Of a stretch of DNA of 64,000 bases, positions 45,000-57,262 are shown piece after piece; positions within the stretch are counted from its first letter, which is position 1, and every line of letters begins with the position of its first letter. Source of the stretch: Mastigias papua (lineage: Eukaryota; Cnidaria; Scyphozoa; Rhizostomeae; Mastigiidae); the NCBI GenBank assembly GCA_964019165.1, contig OZ025271.1, forward strand, positions 18,081,782 to 18,145,781, written 5' to 3'. A program made the position numbers and the translations under genes. The notes beneath the pieces are model-generated. The model was not told where the DNA came from and made no database searches. It was given only the letters and a program-made list of their open reading frames with translations.

Positions 45000-45430
45000 T
45001 TTTTCAAGTGTACCCTCATCCAATGGATATCCATTTTTCTATGCATAACCAAAACTTTCTATATGGCAATAGTTGGCTGCTTTGTGCACATGTTGTTCCA
45101 GCCCATAAACATCCATATTCATGTAAACATTTAAAACATTCCACTGCCTCATCCAAATGTCCTTTCTTCCCAGGGACATCCATTTTCATGAGGATATTTT
45201 GGACATTGTCAGTCTTATTATTCTATCGCAAATGCAGATATCAAATAGTCCCAAAGACGCCCAGATTCATGGCCCTTTCGGGAAATTCTCGTTCATTGAA
45301 TTCTGCAACATTTGCACATGTCCATTTGTTCACCATTAGACACCCACCTTCATGAGCATATTTTTGAGCATCTTCTTATTCTGCAGCCTACATACACGTC
45401 AAATCGTCCTACAGACAAACATGTCTATGA
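45000..45430 (+). repeat. Degenerate tandem repeat, array 1
   Basis: Phrases such as GACATCCATTTTCATGAGGA and GACACCCACCTTCATGAGCA recur about every 100 bases, followed by CATTCT/CTTCTTATTCTGCAG-like text. They match array 2 at 50100-51090. Confidence 0.5.
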
Positions 45431-46006
45431 CCAAATTAAAGACTCGCAAACCCACTTTTCTCATAGGCGCACATATCTATGAAGATTAGTTAAACATTAT
45501 AACTCACATGACAGCACATGAACATGGTCATACAACCATTTTATATGCATTATTGATACATTTATCAATGATAACGTAATTACAAAATAATCTTTATCAG
45601 CAAATTTTTCTACTAAAGTTTTAATGCCAATATTTGTAATTTGTGCTATTTTCATGCACATTGATACAGTATTACGTTTCCTGAGGTTGTTCTGAGTATC
45701 AATATTTATAAGCATACTATTGGCAGTTTAAAGGATTACTAATGCTGCCCTTACAAGTTCAACATCATTGCTTGGGCAGTTGTGATCAAGTTCATATTTT
45801 ATGCAGTCTGAATATCCATTGACAGTTGTCCATAAACTCAAATTATTCTTTTGTGCCTTGTCCTCCAGACATTTACCATTACTTCTGAGATGTCTATATC
45901 ATATAAACCTTACCCCAACTTTATTCCTTTTTAGATTTCATCGAGATCGACTACCTGTTATTCTGTTCAAATAGCTTTGTCAGAATGCTGTTATGCCTCT
46001 AACCAG

Positions 46007-46069
46007 CATGCAATCTCATCTTGATAACATTAAAAGTACAGTTGTTTTGAAGTCGGCTTTTGATGAGAG
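46007..46069 (+). other. Exon-like segment, duplicate 2
   Basis: It lies between CCTCTAACCAG and GTGAGT and reads MQSHLDNIKSTVVLKSAFDE in the same phase as duplicate 1, with 15 of 21 residues the same if the shared split Arg is counted. No protein family is recognised. Confidence 0.35.
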
Positions 46070-46199
46070 GTGAGTATTAAGATGTGACTTAACTCATTGC
46101 ATGGCCTTGCGATGGATTCTTTTGTATTAATTACTTATTTCTTCAGTTTTTACCTACTTTTTTCTTCATTTTCATAGTCTGCTAAGATCATAGGAGCAC

Positions 46200-48330
46200 T
46201 GTTGAGTCCTCAACTCTTCTTTTTCAATAATTTCTATCCTGAGCTGCTCTAGCTGCCTCTATTGCTGCTAATTCAATGTAGTCTTTACTTTTTTGTATCC
46301 ATAATACTATTGATCTGCCCCAAGCCCTCTTTCCTGGTGCACTGCCATGCGTTATATTGTTTGCAAAAGGAAGGGTGTCATTGTGCCTTGTCACGTGCCC
46401 TCACCATTTAAGCTATCGTTTCCTGATTATCGATATCAACATTTCTACTTTTCCAATCTCTTTTGTGAGCTCCTCTTTTATTGAATCATTAGTTCTTTGA
46501 GCTGTATATGGGATTCACAACAATATTCTATAGCATTTCATTTTAAATACATTTATCCTTTCTTGCAATGCTGCATCGAGTGTCCATGTCTCACATCCAT
46601 ATCGTTGTTAGGAGCCTGTATTTTGATTTGATTGAAATGTTAGAATTTTGCGATATACTATTGAAGTTCATTAAAGATGATGTTGCCATTGCTAATCGAC
46701 TGCGAACGTCCTCAGAACATTTCCCATCTGCTGTTATCTTAGTGCCTAAATACTTGAATGATACTGCTGTCTCAAGATCTGTAGCCATTATTTGGAGGGT
46801 TTGAGCTAGTGTCCTCCTCTCTTTTCCAACTATCAGTATTTTACTCTTTTCTGCATGTATTTCCATGCCATAGTTCCTTTGTGTTATGTCTAATAGTGAA
46901 GTTAGTTGCTGAAGATCTTCTTCATTGCTGCATGTCAGATCGATGTCATCCACAGAATGCAGATATGTTATTGTTTGCCCTCCTTCTTTTACATCACCGC
47001 TAAACGAATCCAAGAAGTCCATCACAATTTGTTCTAGAAAAAATATTGAAGAGTGTAGGTGATAGCACACACCCTTGTCTTACACCAACAGTTGCTTTGA
47101 AGCATTAACTGTATTTATTTCCAATCAACAGTGTACTTTCTGTATGATAATATGGTGATGTCATTACTGATAGCATACTGGCCCTTACGTTATGTTTCAA
47201 CATTGTTTGCCATAGTGCTTCTTGCCACACCCCGTCGGTCGAAAGCTAGTTTGAAATCAATGAAATTATGGTAGACGTTTGATGGTGATCTATGTAGTTT
47301 TCGTTTATAATTCAGGCGTTGCTTATTTGCTCCACTTCTCCAAGGTCTTCAGTACAACGTGCTTGCGCTTCATTTATGTTTGTCTTTTCTGTAGATTTAA
47401 TTCTGGATAACATAACATTAAGTAATACCTTACTTCATTGGTTGGTAAGACTGATTGTTTTGTTATTGCTGCATTGTTTAGTGTTTCCCTTCTTTGGTAA
47501 TGAGATCATTAATGATTCAATTCATCGGTCTGGCCATTCTCCATATTCAAGTATCATGTTATTAATTTTACTTAGGATGTCTACAACAGGTGCTCCGCCC
47601 GCCTTTACAGGCTCTGCAGCTATGTTCTCTGTTCCTGGTGATTTGTTATTTTTTAATGTCCTAATGACTGTAATTACTTCATCCTTTATGATTGGTGGCT
47701 CTTTGTCGTATTGATGTTGTGAGGACTTTGTTTGAACGTCATGATTGTAGAGTTCTTCACAATATTCTTTCCATCTGGTTATGATTTCATCAAAATTTTT
47801 TAGCAACGTTCTATCTTTGTCTTCAATTACTTTCATTTTTGTTGCCATTTTCGCGTTAGAGTTTTGACCATTTCAAATGCCTTTTTGCTATTTTTGATTC
47901 CCATGTTGTGTCGGGTTTCTGTACAATGTTCATTTATCCATATTTCCTTGACTAATTTAATTGTCCTTTCTACTCTCCTATTGCAGTTGCTGTATTCCAT
48001 GCCATCCGTTTGGGAAGTGTATTGCTTTAGATTTAGTGCCCTTCTTTCATTACAAGCCTGCAATACTTCTACTGTTGCCCAAGGCTGTCTGTGTTTGCTT
48101 GTTGCATATACCCAAAAAATCCCTTGCGGCATTATTTGTAGCGTTCTTCAGTTGTGGTAATATATCTTGAATGTTATCTAACAGATGTAATGGTGCAGAT
48201 TTTTCTCCTAGTGTAGCACGGAATTCATCTAATATTGCTGCGTCGTTGAGCTGTTCAACGTCATATCTCAGCCTTGCTTGATCTTGTCTTTGCCTTCTTG
48301 TTAGGTTGACTTTCATTGTCATCATCAAAA
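46200..48330 (-). pseudogene. LINE reverse transcriptase and C-terminus
   Basis: Pieces in three frames give LTRRQRQDQARLRYDVEQLN, then ATVEVLQACNERRALN, then ITRWKEYCEELYN, then KNNKSPGTENIAAEPVKAGG (RT block 0-1), then YLHSVDDIDLTCSNEEDLQQ. The catalytic motif is SVDD where F/YADD is expected. KYLGTKI follows, and the tail near 46230-46420 recalls GKRAWGR...W. An in-frame start near 47848 is only a fragment edge. Confidence 0.78.
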
Positions 48331-48745
48331 GATCATGCTAACTACCTACATCAGCACCAGGAAATACTCGAGTCTTTGCTCCATATATTCGAGACTGGCA
48401 TCTTTTGCTCATTAGAATACAATCTATTTGGTTATGATGCAAGCCTCCAGGTGAGTGCCATGTATCTTTCCTAGTTAGCTTGTGCTTGAAAAGAGTGTTG
48501 GCTATCACACATTTATTTTTCTTTGTGAATTCCAGTAATGGTTGTCCTCCATTGTTTGTGTGTCCTAGTCCAAATTTTTCAATTGTTCCTTTCCATATGT
48601 CATATGCATATCTGACAATTTAAGCATTCCAATTCCCTTGTACTATTAAGATATCTTTCCTGGGTATTTGCTTGATACTTTCTTCTAGTTCCTTGTAGAA
48701 CTTTTCCAGTGTTTCCTCCTCGGATGCTTTCGTTGGGGCATATAC

Positions 48746-49277
48746 CTATATGATTGACATGTTTTGTGGTTTGTCAGCTAGTCTGATGCTTATGATTCGA
48801 CTTAATATCGGTGCACATTTCAGTACAGATTTCACGCTCTTTTTATGGACCATGAAGCCAACTCCTTTGGCATATTCATTTTCCTCTTCGGAATACCATA
48901 TTTTGTGACCTTCTTCTTTTGTAATCTCTGCAGCACCTGTCCATCTCGTTTCTGCTAGCCCTGACATTTCATTTGTATCTTTCCATTTTATATGTTAATT
49001 CCTTTAGCCTTCCCTGACAGTACATAGTTTTTGCATTCCATGTCCTAGTAGTGAAATTATTCTTTGCTAACTTATGTTTAATGTTATGGTCATCAGTAGC
49101 ATACTTTACACTTCCATTCCGACAATCTTTAATGGATAGTGCAGTCGTTGTTAAACTGGACCACAACTGATCCGGCATTACAATTCTTTTCAGTTGAGTC
49201 ATCTTAAGTGCTTCAAAAAGCAAGAGTAACCCGGTGTTACCCATCTCCTTCCCAGGCATGGATAGCCGTTGACTCAT
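48746..49277 (-). pseudogene. LINE endonuclease N-terminal part
   Basis: The segments TRTWNAKTMYCQGRLKELTY and GLAETRWTGAAEITKEEGHK, then EYAKGVGFMVHKK and SRIISIRLADKPQNMSII, follow the order of apurinic-type LINE endonucleases (TWN, E.RW, G.GF, R.I). A stop and frameshift near 48968 separate the first two. Catalytic residues further on are lost in broken frames. Confidence 0.75.
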
Positions 49278-49390
49278 AAAGAGGTCATCTGGCCTTTAAC
49301 AGGTCCTGTGCTTATTCCTGCAGGGTGTCCACACACCCTCTCCATCAAGCCAAGCCTAGTAGGGGAGCCAGTTTAGTCGCCTACAACATG

Positions 49391-50099
49391 AACATGAAAT
49401 AGGTAGTACTGAGCTTCATGTTACCAGTAGCATGCCAGAAAATAATAATAACTGACGTGACATGACTGAGATGCAGTAGTTACATAAATCTATATGCGGA
49501 TAAACTTCATAGCATCTCGCTCCTCTCCTTCTCCAATATCAATTCTTTCCATAACTATTCATAATCATTCATGTTCACAATTCGCTTTCCTTCCATAGTA
49601 TACCATTCCATTACTCCATTCACACAGTCCTAGGCACAACCACCTCTTACATGAAAATCATTGTTTGGACCTACGTTCCTCTTGCTCAGCATTTGTAAAC
49701 GCATTGCTAACACTTCCATTACATAATCTAACTCTTTTCATCCCACACAAACTAATATGTAATTTCTATAATATGCGGTATATGAATACGATGAAAGAGA
49801 AGTAGTTAGTAAGTAAGTTTTCAATCTGGGAGATGAAAGCTATAGAAGATAACGCAAGCATTTCTCATTTATGCTTGCAATCTGCAGGCAAGACTGCAAG
49901 TCGTATGATCATTCTTCATATCTATATACTTAATGGCTTAATGTTACAATTGAGCTACTGTTACTTTATACATAGATATGTAGTAAAATCTATGTAATAA
50001 TCAAAATGGGGTTGATTTTCATTATAATACTAATTGCAGATCAATGTTAGCCATTAATGTTATATACCAATAACACTACCATTAATTAACAATATTTAA
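49391..50099. other. Unannotated stretch
   Basis: Nothing beyond simple AT-rich sequence is recognised. Confidence 0.4.
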
Positions 50100-51090
50100 A
50101 TTCTATTAAATTTGCTGAATTTTCATACTGTCTATTTGTCCCATTGACACTCATTTTTATTACGAAGGCTTAAACATTCTCCTTTTTCACATTCTGCAGA
50201 AATTTCATGTATCCGCCATGTATTTTTCTGGGCATATTACAGACATTCTGTTTCTGGTTTTTCATAAAGTCTTACACTTATCTGGTTGCTCAACAGACTC
50301 AAGTCTTTTCACAATTAATAGACAGTCTATTTGTTCACTTTCTGTAGAATGTCGAATATTATGTCATCCAACAGACTACTCAATTTAGCAATGATAGCTT
50401 AGGCATTCTCCTCCTCCACAGTCTGCAGAAGTAGCATATAACTTGTCATCCAATAGACATTTATTTTTGTGAGTATATTTTAGTCATTTTAATTCTTCAT
50501 TTGATGAAGAGTTGACGCATATATAGTTCTTCAATAGGCACCCGCATATATAATCCAATTCTTTCGAATATCATATGGTTCCTATGTAAATGCATTAAAC
50601 AATCTCATCCTTAACTGTATCTCATTACTTACTTAACATCATACTCCATTAACTTTATCGTCTTTATCTAGACATTTAAGATATTCTAAGTCTACATATT
50701 TTCAAACATTTGTAAACATTTATTCGTCCCATGGCTTATTTGTTTTATAGACACTCAGTTTTATGCCCATAAACTTAACGTTCTAATTCTTGATTCTCTT
50801 CAGGGACTGCACGATTCCTTTTGACCCATAGATACTGATTTTATATGGAAATTTTACACATTTTCCTTCTCGATATTCTGCAAAATTTGTTGGTACCCAC
50901 TTGTCCAATAGACATTTATGTTTACGTGCATTTGTTAGACAAAGCATTTCTCCATTGTCTGCAGAATTTGTTTCTACCCACTTTTATAAAAGACACTCAC
51001 GCTTATGTGCATTTGTTATACAAGGCAATTCTCCATATTCTGCAGATTTTGTTTGTATCCACATGTCCCATAGACACTCATCGGCAAATA
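50100..51090 (+). repeat. Degenerate tandem repeat, array 2
   Basis: A ~100-110-bp unit with core TTCTGCAGAATTTGTTTCTA, CCCACTTGTCCAATAGACAC and TTATGTGCATTTGTTA recurs; the last three units (50850-51090) are the best preserved. Short frames over these units are a by-product of repetition. Confidence 0.65.
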
Positions 51091-51248
51091 AGGATGAAAG
51101 CCAACAGGGATTTGCCTCCCTGTTATCTCCTTATCTAGGTAATTTCTGCCTGTTTACTTTATTAGCAGTTCATCCTTATTAGTTATATCCTTATTTGCAT
51201 CCCTGTCATCTCCTTATTTAGGTGTCTTTCGCTTGTTTGCTTTAGTTT

Positions 51249-51645
<397 letters not shown>

Positions 51646-51715
51646 GAAGAAACTTTTGGGATATACATATATATATATATATATATTCCAAAAGTTTCTT
51701 ACCGCTCTATAGCTA

Positions 51716-54055
51716 TGGATGGGACAAGCTCGTCCTGACACGTTCTTTAATATGTCATAATGGATTTGTCGTGAAACTTGATTAGGTCTTAGCTGGTTTG
51801 TTATGGATGTGTCGATTTCTGATTTATCTGTCATGTGGCTCCTAGAGGCTATTATCCTCAAACTTTATAATTTTATTATCCATATGTTTGGCATAGGGAA
51901 AATAGAGTTAAAGCATCTATTTCAATTTGTGTGCAAATGCAAGTACACTTAAATTTTCGTTTCATTTCAGGAATGTGTCGTGAAATTTTGAGAAAGCTGC
52001 TAAACAAATGAACTTGAGTTAACATCAGATTTTATTTTTCAGTATTATGTCATGTCAAAGTGTATACATACATCTGGCATGTTAGGCCATATCTTTGTCG
52101 TAGAAGGACTTCTACAGTCAATTGGAGATGTGCACAACTGCCGATGTGCTGTTTAAAACGTCAATGACCTGTCTTGTTTTTATGTAATGTTTTATGGCAA
52201 TATATGCTAAGCGTGCTTTTTATGTAACCTAGTTTTGTTAGAAAGGAAGAATAATCATGAGCTTAGTCATCTGCTCCATCTGTTTTTAAAATATCTTAAA
52301 ATAAGTCTCCAAGCTGTTCAAGCAAGCCGTTTCTGAATGTAAACAAACTCTAGACGTCCCAGAGGCCTACCTTGAAAAATATTGCTTCCTTGTCGAAGAA
52401 GGATCATATTCTACAACCTTAGCAAATGAAAAACAATACCATATATTGATAGCATTGTATTAAAAGTGTCTAATGTGGTAGTTTAAATTTAATGCAATGT
52501 TTTATTTCAGCACATCAAAATTAACCTGAAACGCTCCACCCTTCCCCCCCTCCTCTTCAACGATGACAGCAAAGAAACCATTGTAGCAATTCCATTTTTA
52601 GTTACCTCATGCTCTATTCCACTCATTCATTCATTGCGTGTTTTTCTACAGTTCTTCCTCTCTACTAACATCACACTAACATTCCATTGCGTCATAACTC
52701 CTTGTTCTTTGTTCAGGTCTAATTTTACATTAGTTTGTCTTCAGCACATTGCCGAACTTTACCTAGCCCTTCCTTTCGAACAGAGATTTTATTTGCGTCA
52801 TCTTTACACGTAATTCCAGGGAGCAAATGTATATACCAAATCATAATTTGTAAATAGTCAGTTCATTTCTATCGCGGTGAAGATTACACACACAAATACG
52901 ACTTACTGTCTACCAGCCTGCAACGTACATTGGTTTAAAGTAAAGAGAAGTACAGCGGTGAGATCGTTCTTTTAATTATAGTAAGAATTTTAAGTATCAG
53001 TTTTAAAAAATTCAAAAACACTACAATCAAGAATTGCTAAACCATTTTGATTTGATTTGCAAATGACAGGATTGTATTTTCATACAAGGAAGATAACACT
53101 TCAGTTATAATAAACTTTACCACCAGGGTCACTGCCGGATAATCGACGGACGGTTAATCGAGCTACGGTTAATCGGTAAGTATTGTAAAAGTTTCTTTGG
53201 TTATGATTAATGAAATAAAGAAAGTTGCTTGCTTGCAGCCTCTATTTGCGGATAATTCCAATCTTGTAAACGAGGTAGACATATTGCAAGTTGGCGTCTG
53301 AAAATGTTACCTTGTGCAATCAAAACATTCTCCACAGAGTTGTAATTATTACTGTAAACAGCCAAGTCATTGAAGTAGATAGGCAATAGAGAACATTAGT
53401 TTGTGTGTACTCATGGCTACTCAACGGATCTTGCAATATCTAAACATTCTATCATATTGTGCCGGTCATATCAGGCCCAGTTTGCAAGTTAAAGAAAAAG
53501 TCACATCTTGTATGTAAAACAGGTTAGTAAATTCAGCACATATACAATGAAAGACACCAACACAAGTTACCCCTTCCTTGCATGTAGGGATTTTGTTTCT
53601 GTGCGTGTAGCAAAATGAAATAACACGTTTAGTTTTAAGTTACACGGTAGTTATTTACGTTTGCATTGAAACTTTAGTTATTTACTCATAGTTGACAGCA
53701 CGCTTAACTTACCCTAGATAACTTTATGTGTAGAAAAGCAGTCAGTTTTTTATTGTTGTTAGGAAATGCGGGATCATTTGGAAAGGTTTGTGTTTTGAAT
53801 TCGTGGTTGTATAGATTTTTCTTGGACTAGGGATATATACATTTGACTGTAAGCAGAGGTTAATGTATTACGGTTAATGTATTACACAGGTCTTGATTAA
53901 CGCAACATAATAATTTGGTGACTTTTCAGTTAAGCGGCTTATTTCAAATCTGTGTTGGAACACTAGATTGCATATAGTTATCTCAGGAGATTAGCATTCT
54001 CAGATGAAAAGAGATATGTAAGAAATCAACCCTAGAACATGCAATCTTCAAGTAT
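51716..54055. other. Unannotated stretch
   Basis: Short direct repeats occur (ACGGTTAATCG around 53147-53180, and GTTAATGTATTAC twice near 53861-53886). No gene is supported. Confidence 0.4.
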
Positions 54056-54150
54056 GTGGAAAACCAAGAGTCAAATTGTCGCCCCTTGGCACGAACCATG
54101 GTTGGGCCTCATTTGGGAGGGGGGGACAACATGAAGCAAGTAAAAGCAGC

Positions 54151-54590
54151 TGTAGTGACACGTAAACATTGTACACATAGGTCATTTCATACTCAATGCA
54201 AATTTTCTTCTTTTCATTCACTCGCATTCTCTAATCGCACACCTGGGACATCACTCCTGTCATCACACACCCGGTCATTCCTATTCTGTTGTTCTGTACA
54301 CAATCATCACACCATGAGCCAATTCAACAATAAACTAACAAGCACCTAACCTTTCCTGTACGTAATTCGTGTTTATTTTGGGTTGTTATCTGTTTATGTA
54401 TATATCACCATTATCTGTAATGTATAGTTAGTCAGAGTAGAGTCAGAGTACAGTCAACAACATAGTCTCCTCTCTCTGCCTCCGTGTTCTCTGCATGTTA
54501 AATAAGGATATGCAACAACATGGATCAACGAAGGATGTCACTGAATGAACATTGCAGCTTATAGGACCCACAAACTCATGTTCCTATACA
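54151..54590 (+). repeat. LTR-like dispersed repeat, copy 2
   Basis: It is the counterpart of 5610-6060. A purine tract, GGGAGGGGGGGACAACA (about 54115-54131), lies 20 bases upstream. This could be the polypurine tract of an LTR element whose 3' LTR begins at 54132 or 54151. No second LTR is nearby. Confidence 0.55.
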
Positions 54591-55204
54591 GCTACCTTAA
54601 CTAAACTGAAGAGGTCTGTTGGCACATAGCTCTCAGAAATGATTTATAAGCAACTTGCACAGTTGAGCATTTTCCTTCAAGCATTCTTCAAACTGGTTCA
54701 CTGCTCAGCCTTTCCACTTTTGCAATGCTGCATGGTTCTTGCCTTTGACATCTGTTAATTGCAGGTCAACATGTCATGTAAATTGCAGGTCAGACTGGCA
54801 GCTACTTGTATTTTTATGAGAAGGCCATTCAGTTCAATCTATGTCATATGGCAGCTAAGCTAGAAGCCATCAATAAAGTTATTAATGAATCTGAATACAT
54901 TATGGGATGATAAATCAATAACTTGGGCAAGCAGTGATGATGCATGTCAATATCAATATAGAATGATCAAACTGCCATGTGCTTACTTTGTAACTAGCTT
55001 GGCATTTTGTATTTTGAAGGAATTTTCTAGGAAGCATCTCAGATACTAGTTCATTGCAATTAAAGCCAGGTATATTGAACTCTCATACTTGTGTGTAAAG
55101 CACATTTTGAAATTGACTGTATTTTGCAATGTTTCTAGGATACATTGTGTTGTATCAGCATTTCAATCACCCCTAGACTTGAAACAGTTGCCAAAAAACA
55201 TGGG
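54591..55204. other. Unannotated stretch
   Basis: Only a short direct repeat (AATTGCAGGTCA near 54761 and 54781) is seen. Confidence 0.4.
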
Positions 55205-55376
55205 GATTAATTTCCAAGGTAAAGATAATATAGCAAAAAAAGAATGGGAACATTGTTTTAGCATACTGAAAGCTTTTCTCATCCGACAAAAAAGGTTTTA
55301 GTATGCTAAAACAATGTTCCCACTTTTTCATGCTATGATGAAGTTCTGTAGTACCAACAGACTTTTCACGTAAAGA
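55205..55376. repeat. Foldback/MITE-like palindrome, copy 2
   Basis: Arms AGAATGGGAACATTGTTTTA and TAAAACAATGTTCCCACTTT face each other. The right side, GAAGTTCTGTAGTACCAAC, is nearly identical to copy 1 (353-508). Confidence 0.7.
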
Positions 55377-56339
55377 TAATAGCATATTGATTAATAACAG
55401 TGTCTGACATTATCTTCATCATCTCCACAATTTCTTGGAATAACAGACTCAAAACCAACAAAGAGCAGTAATATACTATGGAACTCCTATATAAAATATT
55501 TCTAAACAATTTGAATACAACCTTTTATGACTGGTTTCTACAACATATTTTTAATAAATAATATAAGTGATCTGGATTACTTTAACTCCCCTACATTCCA
55601 TAATCCCCAATGGCCAATGTTTATAAGTGTATGTGTCCCTTTCCATTTCACCATTCCATTAGTTCTTCTCTCTTTATTTGGTCAAGTCCTGAATTACACT
55701 GTTTTCTCTGCTTTCTATTCCCTCTCTTGACAAGCAGTTAGTACTTGCAAACAGTGTGCAAATGAAAATCGAAAAAATATACTAGGTGGATGCAAGCCTT
55801 TCCCACAGCCTTGGCTACTTAGAAACTTCCAAGTAACTTTATGTTGTGTGCTTTGATCTGCATTTTACTTGACCTAGTCACCTTCATGTACAGTTGCTAA
55901 CTTGCCCTAGGTTAGTCTTGAGGCATAACAATTGCTAAGTTAATCAAATAACTATTCTTATTTCCTTTTTTGGATAATGCAACAGGCCTTTCATCCAAAG
56001 TATGGGATTGAGTCCATATGATTTCAGATGATGTAGAATGGGGGAGGGTGTAGATCACAATATGCATGTTTGAAATGCAATTCATATATTGTCTTTCTTA
56101 TTCTCAGTAAGATATTTGCTCATTTTATGTACTCTTAGGTATCAATTCTGCAGTTCCAAATTCTTACTTTTTAATTCTCTTTTTAGAGTTATTTTTTCCT
56201 CCTTCTGAGAAGTACATATAAATGACAATGAGTGATTTTATGTTTTTTTCAAATCCAAGACAAATTTTAATCTTATTACTCACCTGCCCACATATAGACT
56301 TTTTGTTCCTTTCTCAACTTGTCTATCTGAGGAATTAAT
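55377..56339. other. Unannotated stretch
   Basis: No coding or repeat content is recognised. Confidence 0.4.
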
Positions 56340-57262
56340 ATGAATCAGCTTTATTTTTATTTGGACAGAACTATATTATTTTATGAGCATCAGCCTGGTT
56401 TTCAATTCATACACCTTGTTTCTACAGCCCTTATGGTTAGCACCAATAATTTATGCCAGAAAATAGATAAAGGAAATTACACTAGTCTAATTTTAATTGA
56501 TTTGAAGAAGGGTTTCAACACAGTTGATCTGGAAATCCCACTCAAAAATGCAAATGTATAGAGTAACATGTGTGGAACATGACATATTTGAATAACAGTA
56601 AGGTAGTTTGGAGGGTAAATGGCACTCCCTCTTATCAAAAAGAAACATTTTATAGTATTACTGTAAGCTATTGTCTTGGGCCATATTCAATCTTTTTGTA
56701 CCACAATGAGTTGCCTCTTTCTTTGCAGACAGCTATGGTCATCATGTATGCCAATGATACACCCCTTTTCCTCTCCTCAGAATAGTTTAATGAACTACAA
56801 TTCCCTATAGTAAAATCAATTGAAGCTGCATGTTACAAGATTTGCTTCATAGTTAATCTTCCCATTGTGTCTAGTTGTCTTGTGTATTGTAAACAGTCTT
56901 TAACAGTCTTTAACAAGGTTTCAATAAAGTTGATCTGGAAACCTCACTCAATAATGCAAATTTATAGACTGACTTAAGTAGAACATGTTCATAACATAAT
57001 TTGATAACAGTAAGCAATTTTGCAGGGTAAATGTCTCTCCCTCTTATGTGAAAGAAACAATTTATGGAGTTCCTGTGGACTACTGCCTTTGTCATATTCA
57101 TTCTTTCTGTACCACAATAATTTGCCTCTTTCTTTGCAGAAATCCAGTGTCAACATGTATGCCAATGATACAGCCTTTTCCCTCTCTTCAGAATAGTTTA
57201 ATGAACTACAATTCACCAAAACATAAATCAATTGAAGCTGCAGGATTGCCTTCATTTATATA
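56340..57262 (+). pseudogene. Tandemly duplicated CR1/L2-like RT fragment
   Basis: The first copy reads QPGFQFIHLVSTALMVSTNN, then DKGNYTSLILIDLKKGFNTV and MYANDTPLFLSS, matching LINE RT blocks QSGF, DLKKAFDTVD and YADD. The metal-binding YADD is changed to YAND. A second copy starts at about 56910 (GGTTTCAATAAAGTTGATCT) and repeats the block from DLKK to YAND about 405 bases later, ending in the same AATCAATTGAAGCTGCA. Confidence 0.75.

Larger units (their letters stand above)
46200..49390 (-). mobile_element. RTE-like LINE, near full length but heavily decayed
   Basis: The element reads on the - strand from a 5' region near 49390, through an endonuclease, to an RT and a C-terminal tail near 46200. 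Many frameshifts and stops break it. The 5' leader contains a start MSQRLSMPGKEMGNTGLLLL. No target duplication was found. Confidence 0.8.
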
